The notes: a model not told the origin generated them from the letters alone. 64,000 nt of DNA from Arctic95D-9 sp035967665 (GCA_035967665.1 JAYWLB010000101.1:9770-73769), one strand, 5' to 3'; numbered from the stretch's first letter, positions 8,149-16,964 are shown. A program made the numbers and translations.

Positions 8149-8847
8149 ATGAAGCCCGTAGTTCAAATATCACTCGACCTCACGAATATTGACGAAGCGC
8201 TTGAGACCGCTGCCCTCGCAATGCGGGCAGGCGTCGACTGGCTCGAAGCGGGAACGCCACTCATTCTGGCGGAAGGATTGCACGGGGTTCGCGCATTGCG
8301 TGAAGCGTTTCCCGAAATCCCCATCGTCGCTGATCTCAAGACAATGGACGGCGGCTACCTCGAAGCCGAAATGATGGCAAAAGCCGGAGCGACTCATGTC
8401 GTCGTCATGGCAAGAGCGCACGCCGAAACGATCAAATGCGTCGTGCAGGCGGGAAAAGATTTCGGCTGCAAGGTCATGGGTGACAACCTCGGCTGCCCTG
8501 ACATGGTCGATGGCGCCCGCTTCCTCGAAGACCACGGCTGCGACTATGTCATTCACCACATCGGCTACGATGAACGACGAGGCATCGCCGCCGCCGGCAA
8601 CCGAATGCCCAACCCGCTCGACGAACTCAAAGAAGTCGTCAACGCCGTCAGTATTCCCGTCCAGGCGGTTGGAGGTCTCACTCTCGAACAGGCAGTCCAG
8701 TGCCCCCAGTTCGGCGCACCACTTGTTGTCCTCGGAGCCCCCCTCACGATCGATGCCGATGCTTTCAAAACTGCCGACGGAGATCTCGAAGGGTCGCTCC
8801 GCATGATTTGCGAAGCAGTTCACGCCCAGGATGTCCCCGACTTTTAA
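8149..8847 (+). CDS. orotidine 5'-phosphate decarboxylase-superfamily protein (HPS/KGPDC-like)
   Basis: A 232-residue TIM barrel of the suprafamily containing 3-hexulose-6-phosphate synthase and 3-keto-L-gulonate-6-phosphate decarboxylase. The signature DxKxxD is present as ADLKTMDGG, after QISLDLTNIDEAL and WLEAGTPLI, which are typical for this branch. The phosphate-binding end appears as VQAVGGLTLEQA. First gene of a tight operon; the next start lies 5 bp past its stop. The context of two dehydrogenases and an isomerase suggests sugar or sugar-acid catabolism; the substrate is unknown. Confidence 0.88.
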   Translation: MKPVVQISLDLTNIDEALETAALAMRAGVDWLEAGTPLILAEGLHGVRALREAFPEIPIVADLKTMDGGYLEAEMMAKAGATHVVVMARAHAETIKCVVQAGKDFGCKVMGDNLGCPDMVDGARFLEDHGCDYVIHHIGYDERRGIAAAGNRMPNPLDELKEVVNAVSIPVQAVGGLTLEQAVQCPQFGAPLVVLGAPLTIDADAFKTADGDLEGSLRMICEAVHAQDVPDF

Positions 8848-8852
8848 AAATC

Positions 8853-9875
8853 ATGAAATCCCCTGCTGTCGTTAACTTTGCCCCCGAAAAAGGCTCCGTC
8901 GAAATCCGCGAAATCGACCGCCCTGAGATCGGGCCCTGTGATGTTCTCCTCGAGGTTGCCAATGTCGGCGTTTGCGGGAGCGATCTGCACCAATGGACCG
9001 CCGATCACTCCTGGCCGGTGAACTACCCCGTCGTGCTCGGCCACGAGTTCGGGGGACACATCGTCGAACTGGGAAATGAAGTCGAAGGATGGAAAGAAGG
9101 TCAGCGTGTCGTCTCCGAGACAGCTGCGATCATCAGTGAAAACAATCCAATGACGAAACGGGGGCTCTACAACCTCGACCCGACCCGGAAGGGATTCGGA
9201 TACGGCGTCAACGGAGCAATGACCAAATACGTTCGCGTCCCGTCCCGCATTCTGCACCATGTCCCCGACGCTCTTCCCTTCGAGCAAGCCTGCCTCACCG
9301 AGCCCTGCTGCGTCGCCTACAGCGCCGTCGTTAAAAACGCCCGCATCGAACCGGGTGATCGCATTGTCGTGTTAGGCCCCGGAACGATCGGCATCCTCTG
9401 CGCGGCAATGGCCCGCCTCTGCGGAGCCGAAGTCGCCATCGTAGGACTCGAACAGGATGCCCATCGACTCGAAATAGCGAAAAGCTACGGCTGCGACGTC
9501 ATCATCGGCGACGCCACCGAATGGGCCAAATCCCGTGACGGCCTCGGTTGTGACGGAGTGATCGATGCCGCCGGAGCGAGCGTCACTTTGAAAATCGCGC
9601 TCGACATCGTCCGCCCTGCCGGCTGGATCAGCAAAGTCGGCTGGGGTCCGCAACCGCTCAATTTCAATCTCGATCCACTCGTTCAAAAAAACGTCACCCT
9701 CCAGGGAAGCTTCAGTCACAACTGGCCCATCTGGGAACGGGTCATCGCCCTGCTTTCGAGCGGTCAACTCGACGTCAAACCCATCATCGGCGGCGTCTGG
9801 TCGATCAGCGACTGGCATGACGCCTTTGAAAAAATGCATTCCGGAGAAGTCGTGAAGTCCGTTCTTAAACCCTAA
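8853..9875 (+). CDS. zinc-type alcohol dehydrogenase-like protein (MDR)
   Basis: A medium-chain dehydrogenase/reductase of about 340 residues starting at MKSPAVVNFAPEKG. The catalytic-zinc cysteine lies in GVCGSDLHQW and the histidine/glutamate in GHEFGGHIVELG; the Rossmann segment is VVLGPGTIGILCAAMARL. The region where sorbitol and threonine dehydrogenases carry the four-cysteine structural-zinc loop lacks those cysteines and reads NPMTKRGLYNLDPTRKGF, so the structural zinc is probably absent. It probably oxidises a sugar or polyol using NAD(P). Second gene of the four-gene operon. Confidence 0.9.
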   Translation: MKSPAVVNFAPEKGSVEIREIDRPEIGPCDVLLEVANVGVCGSDLHQWTADHSWPVNYPVVLGHEFGGHIVELGNEVEGWKEGQRVVSETAAIISENNPMTKRGLYNLDPTRKGFGYGVNGAMTKYVRVPSRILHHVPDALPFEQACLTEPCCVAYSAVVKNARIEPGDRIVVLGPGTIGILCAAMARLCGAEVAIVGLEQDAHRLEIAKSYGCDVIIGDATEWAKSRDGLGCDGVIDAAGASVTLKIALDIVRPAGWISKVGWGPQPLNFNLDPLVQKNVTLQGSFSHNWPIWERVIALLSSGQLDVKPIIGGVWSISDWHDAFEKMHSGEVVKSVLKP

Positions 9876-9887
9876 CTTGATTAGAAA

Positions 9888-10682
9888 ATGCGTCTCGCAG
9901 ATAAAGTCATCATCGTCACCGGAAGCTGCACCGGGATCGGCAAAGCCATCGCGAACCAATGCGTCACGGAGGGCGCCAAGGTCATCATTCACGGTCTCGA
10001 AGAGGATCTCGGGGAACAGGTCGTCGCCGAACTTGGCGAAGAAAACGCCGCTCTCCACATTCAGGATCTCACCGAAGAAACCTGCCCGCAGCAACTCGTT
10101 GATCTCGCCCTCGCCCGCTTCGGGAAGCTCGACGCGATCGTCAACAACGCCGCGATGGTTTTCTCGGGCAACATCAACACCACCGACGAGACCATTTTCG
10201 AAAAAATCCTTTCGGTGAATACGATTGCTCCTTTCCGCCTCATCAAAGCCGCGCTTCCCCAACTCAGCGAAACGCGCGGAAGCGTCCTCAATATTGGCAG
10301 CGTCAACGCGTGGAGCGGGGAACCGGACCTGTTACCTTACAGTGTTTCAAAAGGGGCTCTCATGACAATGACCCGCAACCTCGGCGACACGCTCATGAGA
10401 GAGAACGGCGTTCGCGTCAATCAGATCAACCCCGGCTGGGTCCTCACCGAAAACGAAGCGCAACGAAAACGCGAGCACGGGCTCAGCGACGACTGGCCCT
10501 CACACTTACCGAAAGTTTACGCCCCCTCCGGTCGCATCCTGAAACCGGAGGAAATTGCGATGGCCGCGATCTATTGGCTCGCCGAAGAGAGCGGTCCCGT
10601 CAGCGGACAGGTTGTGGATCTCGAGCAGCATCCTTTCATCGGACGAAACCCGCCAAAGGACAGCACTACCATTCCCACCTGA
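9888..10682 (+). CDS. SDR-family oxidoreductase
   Basis: A classical short-chain dehydrogenase of 264 residues. It shows the cofactor motif TGSCTGIG at residues 11-18, NNAAM, the catalytic serine region NIGSVNAWSG and the YSVSK catalytic Tyr/Lys pair. NPGWVLTENE follows in the substrate loop. Starting at MRLADKVIIVTG places the glycine motif correctly. It lies 12 bp after the MDR gene and 12 bp before the isomerase, so it is co-transcribed; two dehydrogenases in one operon suggest sequential oxidation and reduction of a sugar-like substrate. Confidence 0.92.
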   Translation: MRLADKVIIVTGSCTGIGKAIANQCVTEGAKVIIHGLEEDLGEQVVAELGEENAALHIQDLTEETCPQQLVDLALARFGKLDAIVNNAAMVFSGNINTTDETIFEKILSVNTIAPFRLIKAALPQLSETRGSVLNIGSVNAWSGEPDLLPYSVSKGALMTMTRNLGDTLMRENGVRVNQINPGWVLTENEAQRKREHGLSDDWPSHLPKVYAPSGRILKPEEIAMAAIYWLAEESGPVSGQVVDLEQHPFIGRNPPKDSTTIPT

Positions 10683-10694
10683 TTTCAAATTACG

Positions 10695-11579
10695 ATGCCA
10701 AAACTTGCCGCCTTTCCCAAAGCCTACATGCAGGCACTCTGCAAAGACGGAACCATGACCGTTTCCGAGTGGATCGCCCTCGCCGACACACTCGAAGTCG
10801 AAGGACTCGAATGGTATGCCGGCTTTCTCGAAATGGAGGAGAGAGGCAACTGGTCCCGCTTTCGAAAAGAAGTCGAAGCCACTGGACGCGTCGTTCCGAT
10901 GATGTGCTGCTCCCCCGACTTCACCCACCCTGACAAAACCTTTCGGGACAACGAGATCGCGAAGCAGAAAAACTGGATCGACATGACCGAAACCCTCGGC
11001 GGATCCTACTGCCGGGTGCTCAGCGGACAGCGCCGCCCGGAGTTAAGCATTGCCGATGGGATCCGCCTCGCCGCCGAATCGATCGAGACCTGCCTCCCCT
11101 ACGCAGAGGAACGGGGCATCACACTCATCATCGAAAACCACTACAAAGACGACTTCTGGGAGTATCCCGAGTTTGCGCAAAGAATGGACATTTTCTGCGA
11201 ACTTGTGGAATCCATTCAACACCCGCATTTCGGCGTGAACTACGATCCCAGCAACACCTACCTCGCGGGAGAAGACCCGCTCGAGTTACTCCGCCGGGTG
11301 TCCTCACGGGTCGTGACGATGCACGCGAGCGACCGCTACCTTGCCGAAGGAACAATCGAAGATTTACGCCGCGAAGAAGACGGTGCCGAAGGCTACGCGA
11401 AACGACTCCGTCACGGCGAGATCGGCAAAGGCCTCAACGACTATGACGCGATCTTTTCGGAGCTGCGCAGCAAAGGTTTCGACGGCTGGATCAGCATTGA
11501 AGACGGCGTCGACGGTATCGATCAGCTCGACCGCAGCGTTAAATTCCTGCAACGGAAAATCGCGCAGCACTGGGGGTGA
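10695..11579 (+). CDS. sugar phosphate isomerase/epimerase, xylose isomerase-like TIM barrel
   Basis: A 294-residue AP endonuclease 2/xylose isomerase-like barrel without a signal peptide, so cytoplasmic. Metal-binding positions are suggested by LIIENHYKDD, FGVNYDPSNTYLAGEDP, VVTMHASDR and WISIEDGVDG, which place Glu, Asp, His and Glu at strand ends. It closes the four-gene operon 8149-11579. The family catalyses isomerisation or epimerisation, but exact substrates cannot be read from sequence. Confidence 0.88.
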   Translation: MPKLAAFPKAYMQALCKDGTMTVSEWIALADTLEVEGLEWYAGFLEMEERGNWSRFRKEVEATGRVVPMMCCSPDFTHPDKTFRDNEIAKQKNWIDMTETLGGSYCRVLSGQRRPELSIADGIRLAAESIETCLPYAEERGITLIIENHYKDDFWEYPEFAQRMDIFCELVESIQHPHFGVNYDPSNTYLAGEDPLELLRRVSSRVVTMHASDRYLAEGTIEDLRREEDGAEGYAKRLRHGEIGKGLNDYDAIFSELRSKGFDGWISIEDGVDGIDQLDRSVKFLQRKIAQHWG

Positions 11580-11697
11580 TACGGAAGCCCCGCGGCAGGT
11601 TTTCCGGCTTCCGGAAGTAGGCTCACTGACGGCTTCAAAATGCAAACTCGACAGGGTTATATCAGTGACGATACCCTCTTACGTCTCACCCCACTTA

Positions 11698-13143
11698 ATG
11701 ATGAAACATTTCCTGCTCTTCTGGTTTTCTCTGACACTCCCCCTGTTCGCTGACGCTAAAGGACCCAACTTTATTTTCTTTCTCGTGGATGACCTGGGCT
11801 GGGCGGACGTGGGTTTCAACGGCAGCACTTTTCACAAAACACCTAACATCGATGCCCTCGCACAATCGGGCGTTCAGTTCACCAACGGCTACGCCGCCGC
11901 CTCGGTCTGTTCGCCGACCCGGGCGAGCATCCTCACAGGCCGACATCCCGTGAGCGTTAACATCACAGACTGGATTCCCGGCAACAGCGATACCGGAAAA
12001 TTTCAGAAACTGGAAGACCGCGACAACCTCGCCCTCGAGGAAGTCACGATCGCTGAAGCGCTGAAAAAAAACGGCTACAAAACTTTCTTCGCCGGTAAAT
12101 GGCACCTCGGAGATGAAGGCCACTACCCCGAAGATCAGGGGTTCGATATCAACATCGGAGGCCACAACAGTGGCAGCCCGAGAGGTGGCTATTACGCCCC
12201 GTGGAAGAATCCCAGGCTGGATCCGAAACCGGACGATGACTATCTGACGGAAAGACTCACTGCAGAGACCAATGCCTACATCGAGCAGCACAGCCAGGGG
12301 GACGAACCGTTTCTGGTCTACCTCTCCTACTACAATGTGCACACGCCGATTCAACCTTACAAAAAGCACATCGAAACCTTTGAGGCTGCCGCTAAAGCCC
12401 TCGAAGGAGAGACCCCGACGATCACAACCCGGGACGGCGTCTCGCGGGGAAGACAGGACAATCCTGAACTCGCTTCGATGGTGGCAGCGGTGGACGACAG
12501 CGTTGGTTCGATTTTGAAAAAACTCGACGACTTGAGTATTGCCGACAACACCGTGATCATTTTCTTCTCCGACAACGGTGGACTCTGCACTCGTCCGCCA
12601 TCCTACGGCGCGAAGCAAAAATCAAGCGATCCCGGAAGCAAGGTCGGGCCGGGATGCAATCTTCCACTCCGCTCCGGAAAAGGGTGGCTTTACGAAGGCG
12701 GCATTCGCGAAGCCACGATCGTGCGTGCCCCGGGAATCACCACTCCGGGCACAAAATGCGATTCACCGGTTATGAGCACCGATTTTTTCCCGACCATCCT
12801 CGAACTCGCCGGAATCGCCCCCTCGCCTAAACTTCAGATCGACGGAGAGAGCATCGTCGACCTTCTTAAGTCTCCTGATCAAGTGAAAACGCGCTCACTT
12901 TACTGGCACTACCCGCACTATCACGGTTCCGGCTGGACGCCGGGCGGCGCGATCCGCAAAGGTGACTGGAAACTGATCGAGTTCTGGGAACACGGTGATG
13001 CTCAACTTTTCAATCTCAAATCCGACCTCAAAGAACAGCACGATCTCAGCTCGAAAAATCCTGACAAGAAAGCCGAGCTCGCCAAAGATCTCTCCGAATG
13101 GCGCAGGGAGATTGGCGCAAAGATGCCGGAACCGGCCCGATAG
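11698..13143 (+). CDS. exported type I sulfatase
   Basis: A 482-residue alkaline-phosphatase-superfamily sulfatase. A signal peptide (FLLFWFSLTLPLFADA) is followed by the metal site FFLVDDLGWADVGF and the formylglycine signature CSPTRAS with Cys near residue 71. GKWHLGDEG and the late FFSDNGG motif supply further metal and sulfate ligands. Start options are the adjacent ATGs at 11698 and 11701; the longer open frame upstream is antisense-like noise. It lies 118 bp after the sugar operon and starts the sulfatase series. Confidence 0.93.
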   Translation: MMKHFLLFWFSLTLPLFADAKGPNFIFFLVDDLGWADVGFNGSTFHKTPNIDALAQSGVQFTNGYAAASVCSPTRASILTGRHPVSVNITDWIPGNSDTGKFQKLEDRDNLALEEVTIAEALKKNGYKTFFAGKWHLGDEGHYPEDQGFDINIGGHNSGSPRGGYYAPWKNPRLDPKPDDDYLTERLTAETNAYIEQHSQGDEPFLVYLSYYNVHTPIQPYKKHIETFEAAAKALEGETPTITTRDGVSRGRQDNPELASMVAAVDDSVGSILKKLDDLSIADNTVIIFFSDNGGLCTRPPSYGAKQKSSDPGSKVGPGCNLPLRSGKGWLYEGGIREATIVRAPGITTPGTKCDSPVMSTDFFPTILELAGIAPSPKLQIDGESIVDLLKSPDQVKTRSLYWHYPHYHGSGWTPGGAIRKGDWKLIEFWEHGDAQLFNLKSDLKEQHDLSSKNPDKKAELAKDLSEWRREIGAKMPEPAR

Positions 13144-13208
13144 AACCGGCGCCGAGGTTGCGAACGTGCCAGATAGGCGCGCCCTCTGATTATGCCGCGA
13201 TGCGAGTT

Positions 13209-13237
13209 CCCCGGCTCAGGGATTGCAGAAGCCGGGG
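13209..13237 (+). terminator. GC-rich hairpin between two sulfatases
   Basis: CCCCGGCT at 13209-13216 pairs perfectly with AGCCGGGG at 13230-13237. No U-tract follows. A second weaker hairpin (CCGGC/GCCGG) lies just downstream, before the next sulfatase at 13337. It may attenuate or protect the transcript; classification as a terminator is tentative. Confidence 0.35.
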
Positions 13238-13336
13238 AAAATCGCTTCAATACCGGCAGGTTTCGCCGGCAGCGGGAATAGGACGTGGGAACGGGTCCCA
13301 CAACGGAGCTACCCGCGGCCGGTTTACGCCTCAATT

Positions 13337-15001
13337 ATGAAATCCCTCACCATTCTTTTATCAGTCCTTCTTGGCATCGCAGCACCGGCAATCGCTGACG
13401 ATCGACCTAACATTCTCTGGATTACAATCGAGGATTGGTCGCCTGATCTTTCCTGCTACGGCACGAAGGGCATTGCGACCCCGCACGTCGACCAGCTCGC
13501 CTCCGAAGGAATCCGCTACGAACACGCCTTCACCACCTCGCCGGTTTGCTCCACTTCAAGGTCGGCAATGATGACCGGCTTCCATCAGAACTACATCGAG
13601 GGCAATCAGCACCGCGAGCACAACAAGAAGCCACTCCCGCACGGGATAAAACCACTTCCTCATCTTTTCGCTGAAGCGGGCTACTACACCGCTCTCATGA
13701 GTTGGAAAACAGACTGCAACTTTCTGCCGGACGGAAAAGGTGAGCTTTTCATGGGCGAAGACTGGGCAGAGCGGAAAGAGGGCCAACCGTTCTTTGCGCG
13801 CATCACCTTCGGAGGAACCCATCGCGCCTGGAACCGCGACCCGCAGCGCCCCATCGCGATCGAAGATGTTGAGATCCCCCCCTACTACCCTGACACCGAA
13901 TTCGTTCGTCGCGACTGGGCAAACGGCCTCGAACAGATGCAGCTCGTCGATCGCGAGGTCGGGGAAATTCTGAAGCGCCTCGATGATGAAGGTCTTCGCG
14001 AGAACACCATCGTCTTCTTCATCGGTGACCACGGTCGCTGTCACATTCGCGGGAAACAGTTTCTCTACGATGGCGGCATCCGCATTCCCATGATCATGCG
14101 TTGGCCCGGAAAAGTCGCGCCCGCTCAGGTGAGCAACGATCTCGTCATGTCGATCGACATTGGTGCGACGATTCTCGAAGCAGCCGGAATCGAAGCTCCT
14201 GTCCCCCTGCACGGAAAGAATCTTCTCAGCGACGCGATCACCAATCGTAAATATGTCTTCGCAGCCCGCGACAAAATGGACGAAACCCACGACGCGATGC
14301 GGTCGATTCGATCTCAGGATCACAAGCTGATTCTCAACCTGATGCCGGAGCGGGCCTGGTGCCAATACAACCACTACAAGGAAGGCGCCTACCCCGTTCT
14401 CGCAGAGATGAACGTGATGAACCTCAAAGGGGAACTCACCCCTGCACAAGCGGCGTTCTTCGCCCCGACGAAACCTGAGATCGAACTCTTCGACCTCAGG
14501 AAAGATCCACACGAAGTCAATAACGTTGCCGACGACCCCGCCTACGCAGAGATCAGGACCGGGCTCCTTGCCGAACTCGAAAAATGGCGGACCGAAGTCA
14601 TTCTCGACAAGGGCGTCACGGATGAGTTCCGGGCCCTCAACGTCTTTCCCGAAACCCTGACCGAACCGACCGTGGAAAAATGGGTCGCCGCCAACCAGGC
14701 AAACTATGACTTCAACACCGTGGGTTGGCCCGGCTGGTATCCGACCCGTTCTCTTGAGGAATGGGAAAAAGCCAGAAAACTGTGGGAGCCCTACGTTTTC
14801 CGCGGCCCCGACGAAAAAGTCGCCCGCCCCAATATCACCACCCCGAAAAAGAAAGCGCCGAAGACCAAAAAAAAATTAGCAGGCCAGCCGATGCGAATTC
14901 GTTCATCGGTAACTGGGCTCTCACGCTTGACGACGGCAAAGCCGGATGGATGCCGATTAGCAAAAATCCAGACGGTTGGAATGCACAGATTTGGATGGTA
15001 G
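13337..15001 (+). CDS. exported sulfatase, 3' end out of frame after A9 run
   Basis: A sulfatase with signal peptide (MKSLTILLSVLLGIAAPAIA) and metal site ITIEDWSPDLSCYG. The formylglycine signature reads CSTSR at residue 71, with threonine at the third position where most have Pro or Ala. FFIGDHGRCHIRGKQFLYDG is the second metal region. The core ends near residue 500 in a Lys-rich linker at 14848-14875. After the A9 run the open frame continues for about 42 codons that are the out-of-frame shadow of the DUF1080 gene. The natural product is probably a sulfatase-DUF1080 fusion. Confidence 0.85.
   Translation: MKSLTILLSVLLGIAAPAIADDRPNILWITIEDWSPDLSCYGTKGIATPHVDQLASEGIRYEHAFTTSPVCSTSRSAMMTGFHQNYIEGNQHREHNKKPLPHGIKPLPHLFAEAGYYTALMSWKTDCNFLPDGKGELFMGEDWAERKEGQPFFARITFGGTHRAWNRDPQRPIAIEDVEIPPYYPDTEFVRRDWANGLEQMQLVDREVGEILKRLDDEGLRENTIVFFIGDHGRCHIRGKQFLYDGGIRIPMIMRWPGKVAPAQVSNDLVMSIDIGATILEAAGIEAPVPLHGKNLLSDAITNRKYVFAARDKMDETHDAMRSIRSQDHKLILNLMPERAWCQYNHYKEGAYPVLAEMNVMNLKGELTPAQAAFFAPTKPEIELFDLRKDPHEVNNVADDPAYAEIRTGLLAELEKWRTEVILDKGVTDEFRALNVFPETLTEPTVEKWVAANQANYDFNTVGWPGWYPTRSLEEWEKARKLWEPYVFRGPDEKVARPNITTPKKKAPKTKKKLAGQPMRIRSSVTGLSRLTTAKPDGCRLAKIQTVGMHRFGW
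14867..14875 (+). other. A9 slippery run joining two frames
   Basis: Nine consecutive adenines lie where the sulfatase frame must shift by -1, or gain one base, to enter the DUF1080 frame. Three AAA lysine codons occupy the run in the sulfatase frame. Such runs are known sites of transcriptional slippage and -1 ribosomal slippage, and also of assembly error and mutation. Confidence 0.8.
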
Positions 15002-15813
15002 GTCAAAACAAAGCCGTCACCGATATCAACCTGACTGAGGGAAAACTGACCTTTATTCGTCAATGCAAAGTGGGCGAACCCGACTTCCCCGGCGGCCCCC
15101 CGACGGGGGAACGCGTCCCCTGCCGATGCGTAGCCACAACCGAAGGTGACACGATCGAGATCACCCTCACGGCTCCGGATAAAGCCCCTGTCATTTACAC
15201 AGGTAAACGGATGCCGCCGATGCCGGACGCTCCTGATCTCTCAAAAATCGAATTCGGCGCACCCGTCGAACTCTTCAATGGAGAAGATCTCTCCGGTTGG
15301 ACCCTCAGCAACCCCGACCAAATCAACGGGTGGAAAGCGGTCGACGGAGTCCTTGAAAACAAAACGCCGAAAAAGACTTTTGACCCATTCTCCCGCTACG
15401 GCAACCTCCACACCAAAGAGCGATTCGGCGACGGAAATCTGACCATCGAATTCAAAGTGCCACCGGGAGGCAACAGCGGGATTTATGTGAGAGGTGCCTA
15501 TGAAGCACAGGTCGTCGATCGCGACAGCAGGATGCAGGGTATTCAGGGAGTCGGAGCCATCTTTGGTCGCATCGAGCCCACAAAAAACGCCGGAAAGGAG
15601 GGCTATGTCTGGCAAAGCTATGACATTACGATCGTCGATCGTCACGCCACCGTAATCCTCAACGGGGAAAAAGTAATCGACAATGAGCCGGTCATTGGAA
15701 ATACCAACGGTGCCTTTCAATCCGATATCACCAAACCGGGGCCGCTCTACCTGCAGGGAGATCACACCGCGGTGAGCTTTCGGAATATCGTTTTTCGCCC
15801 TGTCGTAAAGTAA
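14875..15813 (+). CDS. DUF1080 (3-keto-disaccharide hydrolase-like) domain, no own start
   Basis: The frame contains an all-beta N-terminal part starting SFIGNWALTLDDGKAGW, then a DUF1080/laminin-G-like domain: PVELFNGEDLSGW, LTIEFKVPPGGNSGIYVRG, YEAQVVD and FRNIVFRPV. DUF1080 proteins include 3-keto-glycoside hydrolases. There is no credible start, ribosome site or signal peptide; the first in-frame ATG (14761) lies inside the sulfatase and gives a basic shadow sequence. Export would therefore depend on fusion to the upstream sulfatase across the A9 run. Next gene 18 bp downstream. Confidence 0.85.
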   Translation: MSRPADANSFIGNWALTLDDGKAGWMPISKNPDGWNAQIWMVGQNKAVTDINLTEGKLTFIRQCKVGEPDFPGGPPTGERVPCRCVATTEGDTIEITLTAPDKAPVIYTGKRMPPMPDAPDLSKIEFGAPVELFNGEDLSGWTLSNPDQINGWKAVDGVLENKTPKKTFDPFSRYGNLHTKERFGDGNLTIEFKVPPGGNSGIYVRGAYEAQVVDRDSRMQGIQGVGAIFGRIEPTKNAGKEGYVWQSYDITIVDRHATVILNGEKVIDNEPVIGNTNGAFQSDITKPGPLYLQGDHTAVSFRNIVFRPVVK

Positions 15814-15831
15814 CCCTCACCGATCACCCGA

Positions 15832-16704
15832 ATGCACACCCGCCGATCAACCATCCAGCTGCTTGCCGCCTCCGCCGTCTCGACCTGCCTCCCCATCCGG
15901 GCTGAAGAACAAACCGCATTTCCCATTGGAGCCTGCGACTGGTCGATCAAAAAACAGCAGGATATCGCCGCGTTCGACACCGCAGTCGAGATCGGCCTCG
16001 AAGGCTTGCAAGTAAGTTTCAGCACACCGGGTTCCAAGTTTGATCTTCGGGATCAGAGAGTCCGCGAACAGTATTACCGCAAAGTCGACGAGACCGGGGT
16101 TCAGATTGCCTCCCTTGGAATGGGAATCTTGAACCAAACCCCACTCGCGACGCATCCCGACGCTATCACGTGGGTGAGTGAGGCCATCGACGTCATGGCG
16201 TCCATGCAGGAAGAGCAGCCTGACAAAGCCCCAGACATCTGCCTCCTCGCCTTTTTCGGAAAGGGCGATATCAACGGCACCCCTGAACTGATCGATGCCG
16301 TCATACAGAAGCTTAAAACCGTTTCAAAAAAAGCAGAGGATGCCGGAGTCGTTCTCGGGATCGAATCCTACCTTTCCGCCGATGACCATCTCAAGATCAT
16401 CGACGGCATTGGCTCGAAGGCGATCCAGCTCTACTACGATTCCGCGAACTCTCTCAAAATGGGATACAACATCTATGACGAAGTCATCCAGCTCGGTGCG
16501 GATCGAATCTGTCAGGTTCATTGCAAAGAGAACAACGGCCTCATCAACGAAGGCGACGTCGATTTTGAAACGTTTCAGCAATCCCTTGTCAAAGCGGGAT
16601 ACCGGGACTGGCTGATCATCGAAGGCTCCACCCCGAAAGGATCCGATCTCGTCGAATCCTATCAAACCAACTTCGCCACTCTCGATACTATCTTTCGGAA
16701 ATGA
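15832..16704 (+). CDS. exported sugar phosphate isomerase/epimerase-like protein, Tat signal
   Basis: A 290-residue xylose isomerase-like TIM barrel with a likely twin-arginine signal (MHTRRSTIQLLAASAVSTC), so folded before export. Barrel metal positions are suggested by LGIESYLSADD, YYDSANSLKMG, QVHCKENNG and WLIIEGS. Exported proteins of this fold accompany sulfatases and haem dehydrogenases in PVC bacteria, where a role in 3-keto sugar or glycoside processing is often inferred. Its stop overlaps the ATG of the sulfatase remnant downstream (ATGA). Confidence 0.87.
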   Translation: MHTRRSTIQLLAASAVSTCLPIRAEEQTAFPIGACDWSIKKQQDIAAFDTAVEIGLEGLQVSFSTPGSKFDLRDQRVREQYYRKVDETGVQIASLGMGILNQTPLATHPDAITWVSEAIDVMASMQEEQPDKAPDICLLAFFGKGDINGTPELIDAVIQKLKTVSKKAEDAGVVLGIESYLSADDHLKIIDGIGSKAIQLYYDSANSLKMGYNIYDEVIQLGADRICQVHCKENNGLINEGDVDFETFQQSLVKAGYRDWLIIEGSTPKGSDLVESYQTNFATLDTIFRK

Positions 16705-16953
16705 AAAATCTCACAATCAAGCTCGTCACGCTGCTGGCGGCACTCAGTCCCTTTCTCATTGCGGCGGCTGAACACCCTAACATTATCCTTATCCTCGTCG
16801 ACGATCTCGGCCATGCCGATGTAGGCTTCAACCGAATCCAACAATCTCGCGGAGTCAGAACCGGAAGTCACCGGGCGGCTCCTCAATGAACTCGTCCAGT
16901 GGCGAAAATCCAACGACGTGCCACTGCCTCCAAACTCCATCCTTTCCCACTGA
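16701..16953 (+). pseudogene. internally deleted sulfatase remnant
   Basis: The start is a perfect sulfatase N-terminus: a signal peptide (MKNLTIKLVTLLAALSPFL), then NIILILVDDLGHADVGFN. After codon 45 the sequence jumps to what, in another frame, reads as a sulfatase C-terminus (ESNNLAES then VTGRLLNELVQWRKSNDVP) ending with TGA at 16951-16953. In the original frame it stops at 16889 after a short nonsense tail. More than a kilobase of catalytic core, including the CxPxR region, is missing. The ATGA overlap with the upstream gene shows it was once translationally coupled. Confidence 0.85.
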
Positions 16954-16964
16954 TTGCCTCTAAC

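Noticed and set aside
9372..10262. Reverse-strand open frame of 296 codons
   Set aside because: Antisense to the MDR and SDR genes, with the Gly/Asp-rich composition typical of shadows.
11695..12618. Long reverse-strand open frame of 307 codons
   Set aside because: It is antisense to a clear sulfatase and has no recognisable domain; a shadow of codon bias.
13556..14512. Reverse-strand open frame of 318 codons
   Set aside because: Antisense to the second sulfatase; no family features.
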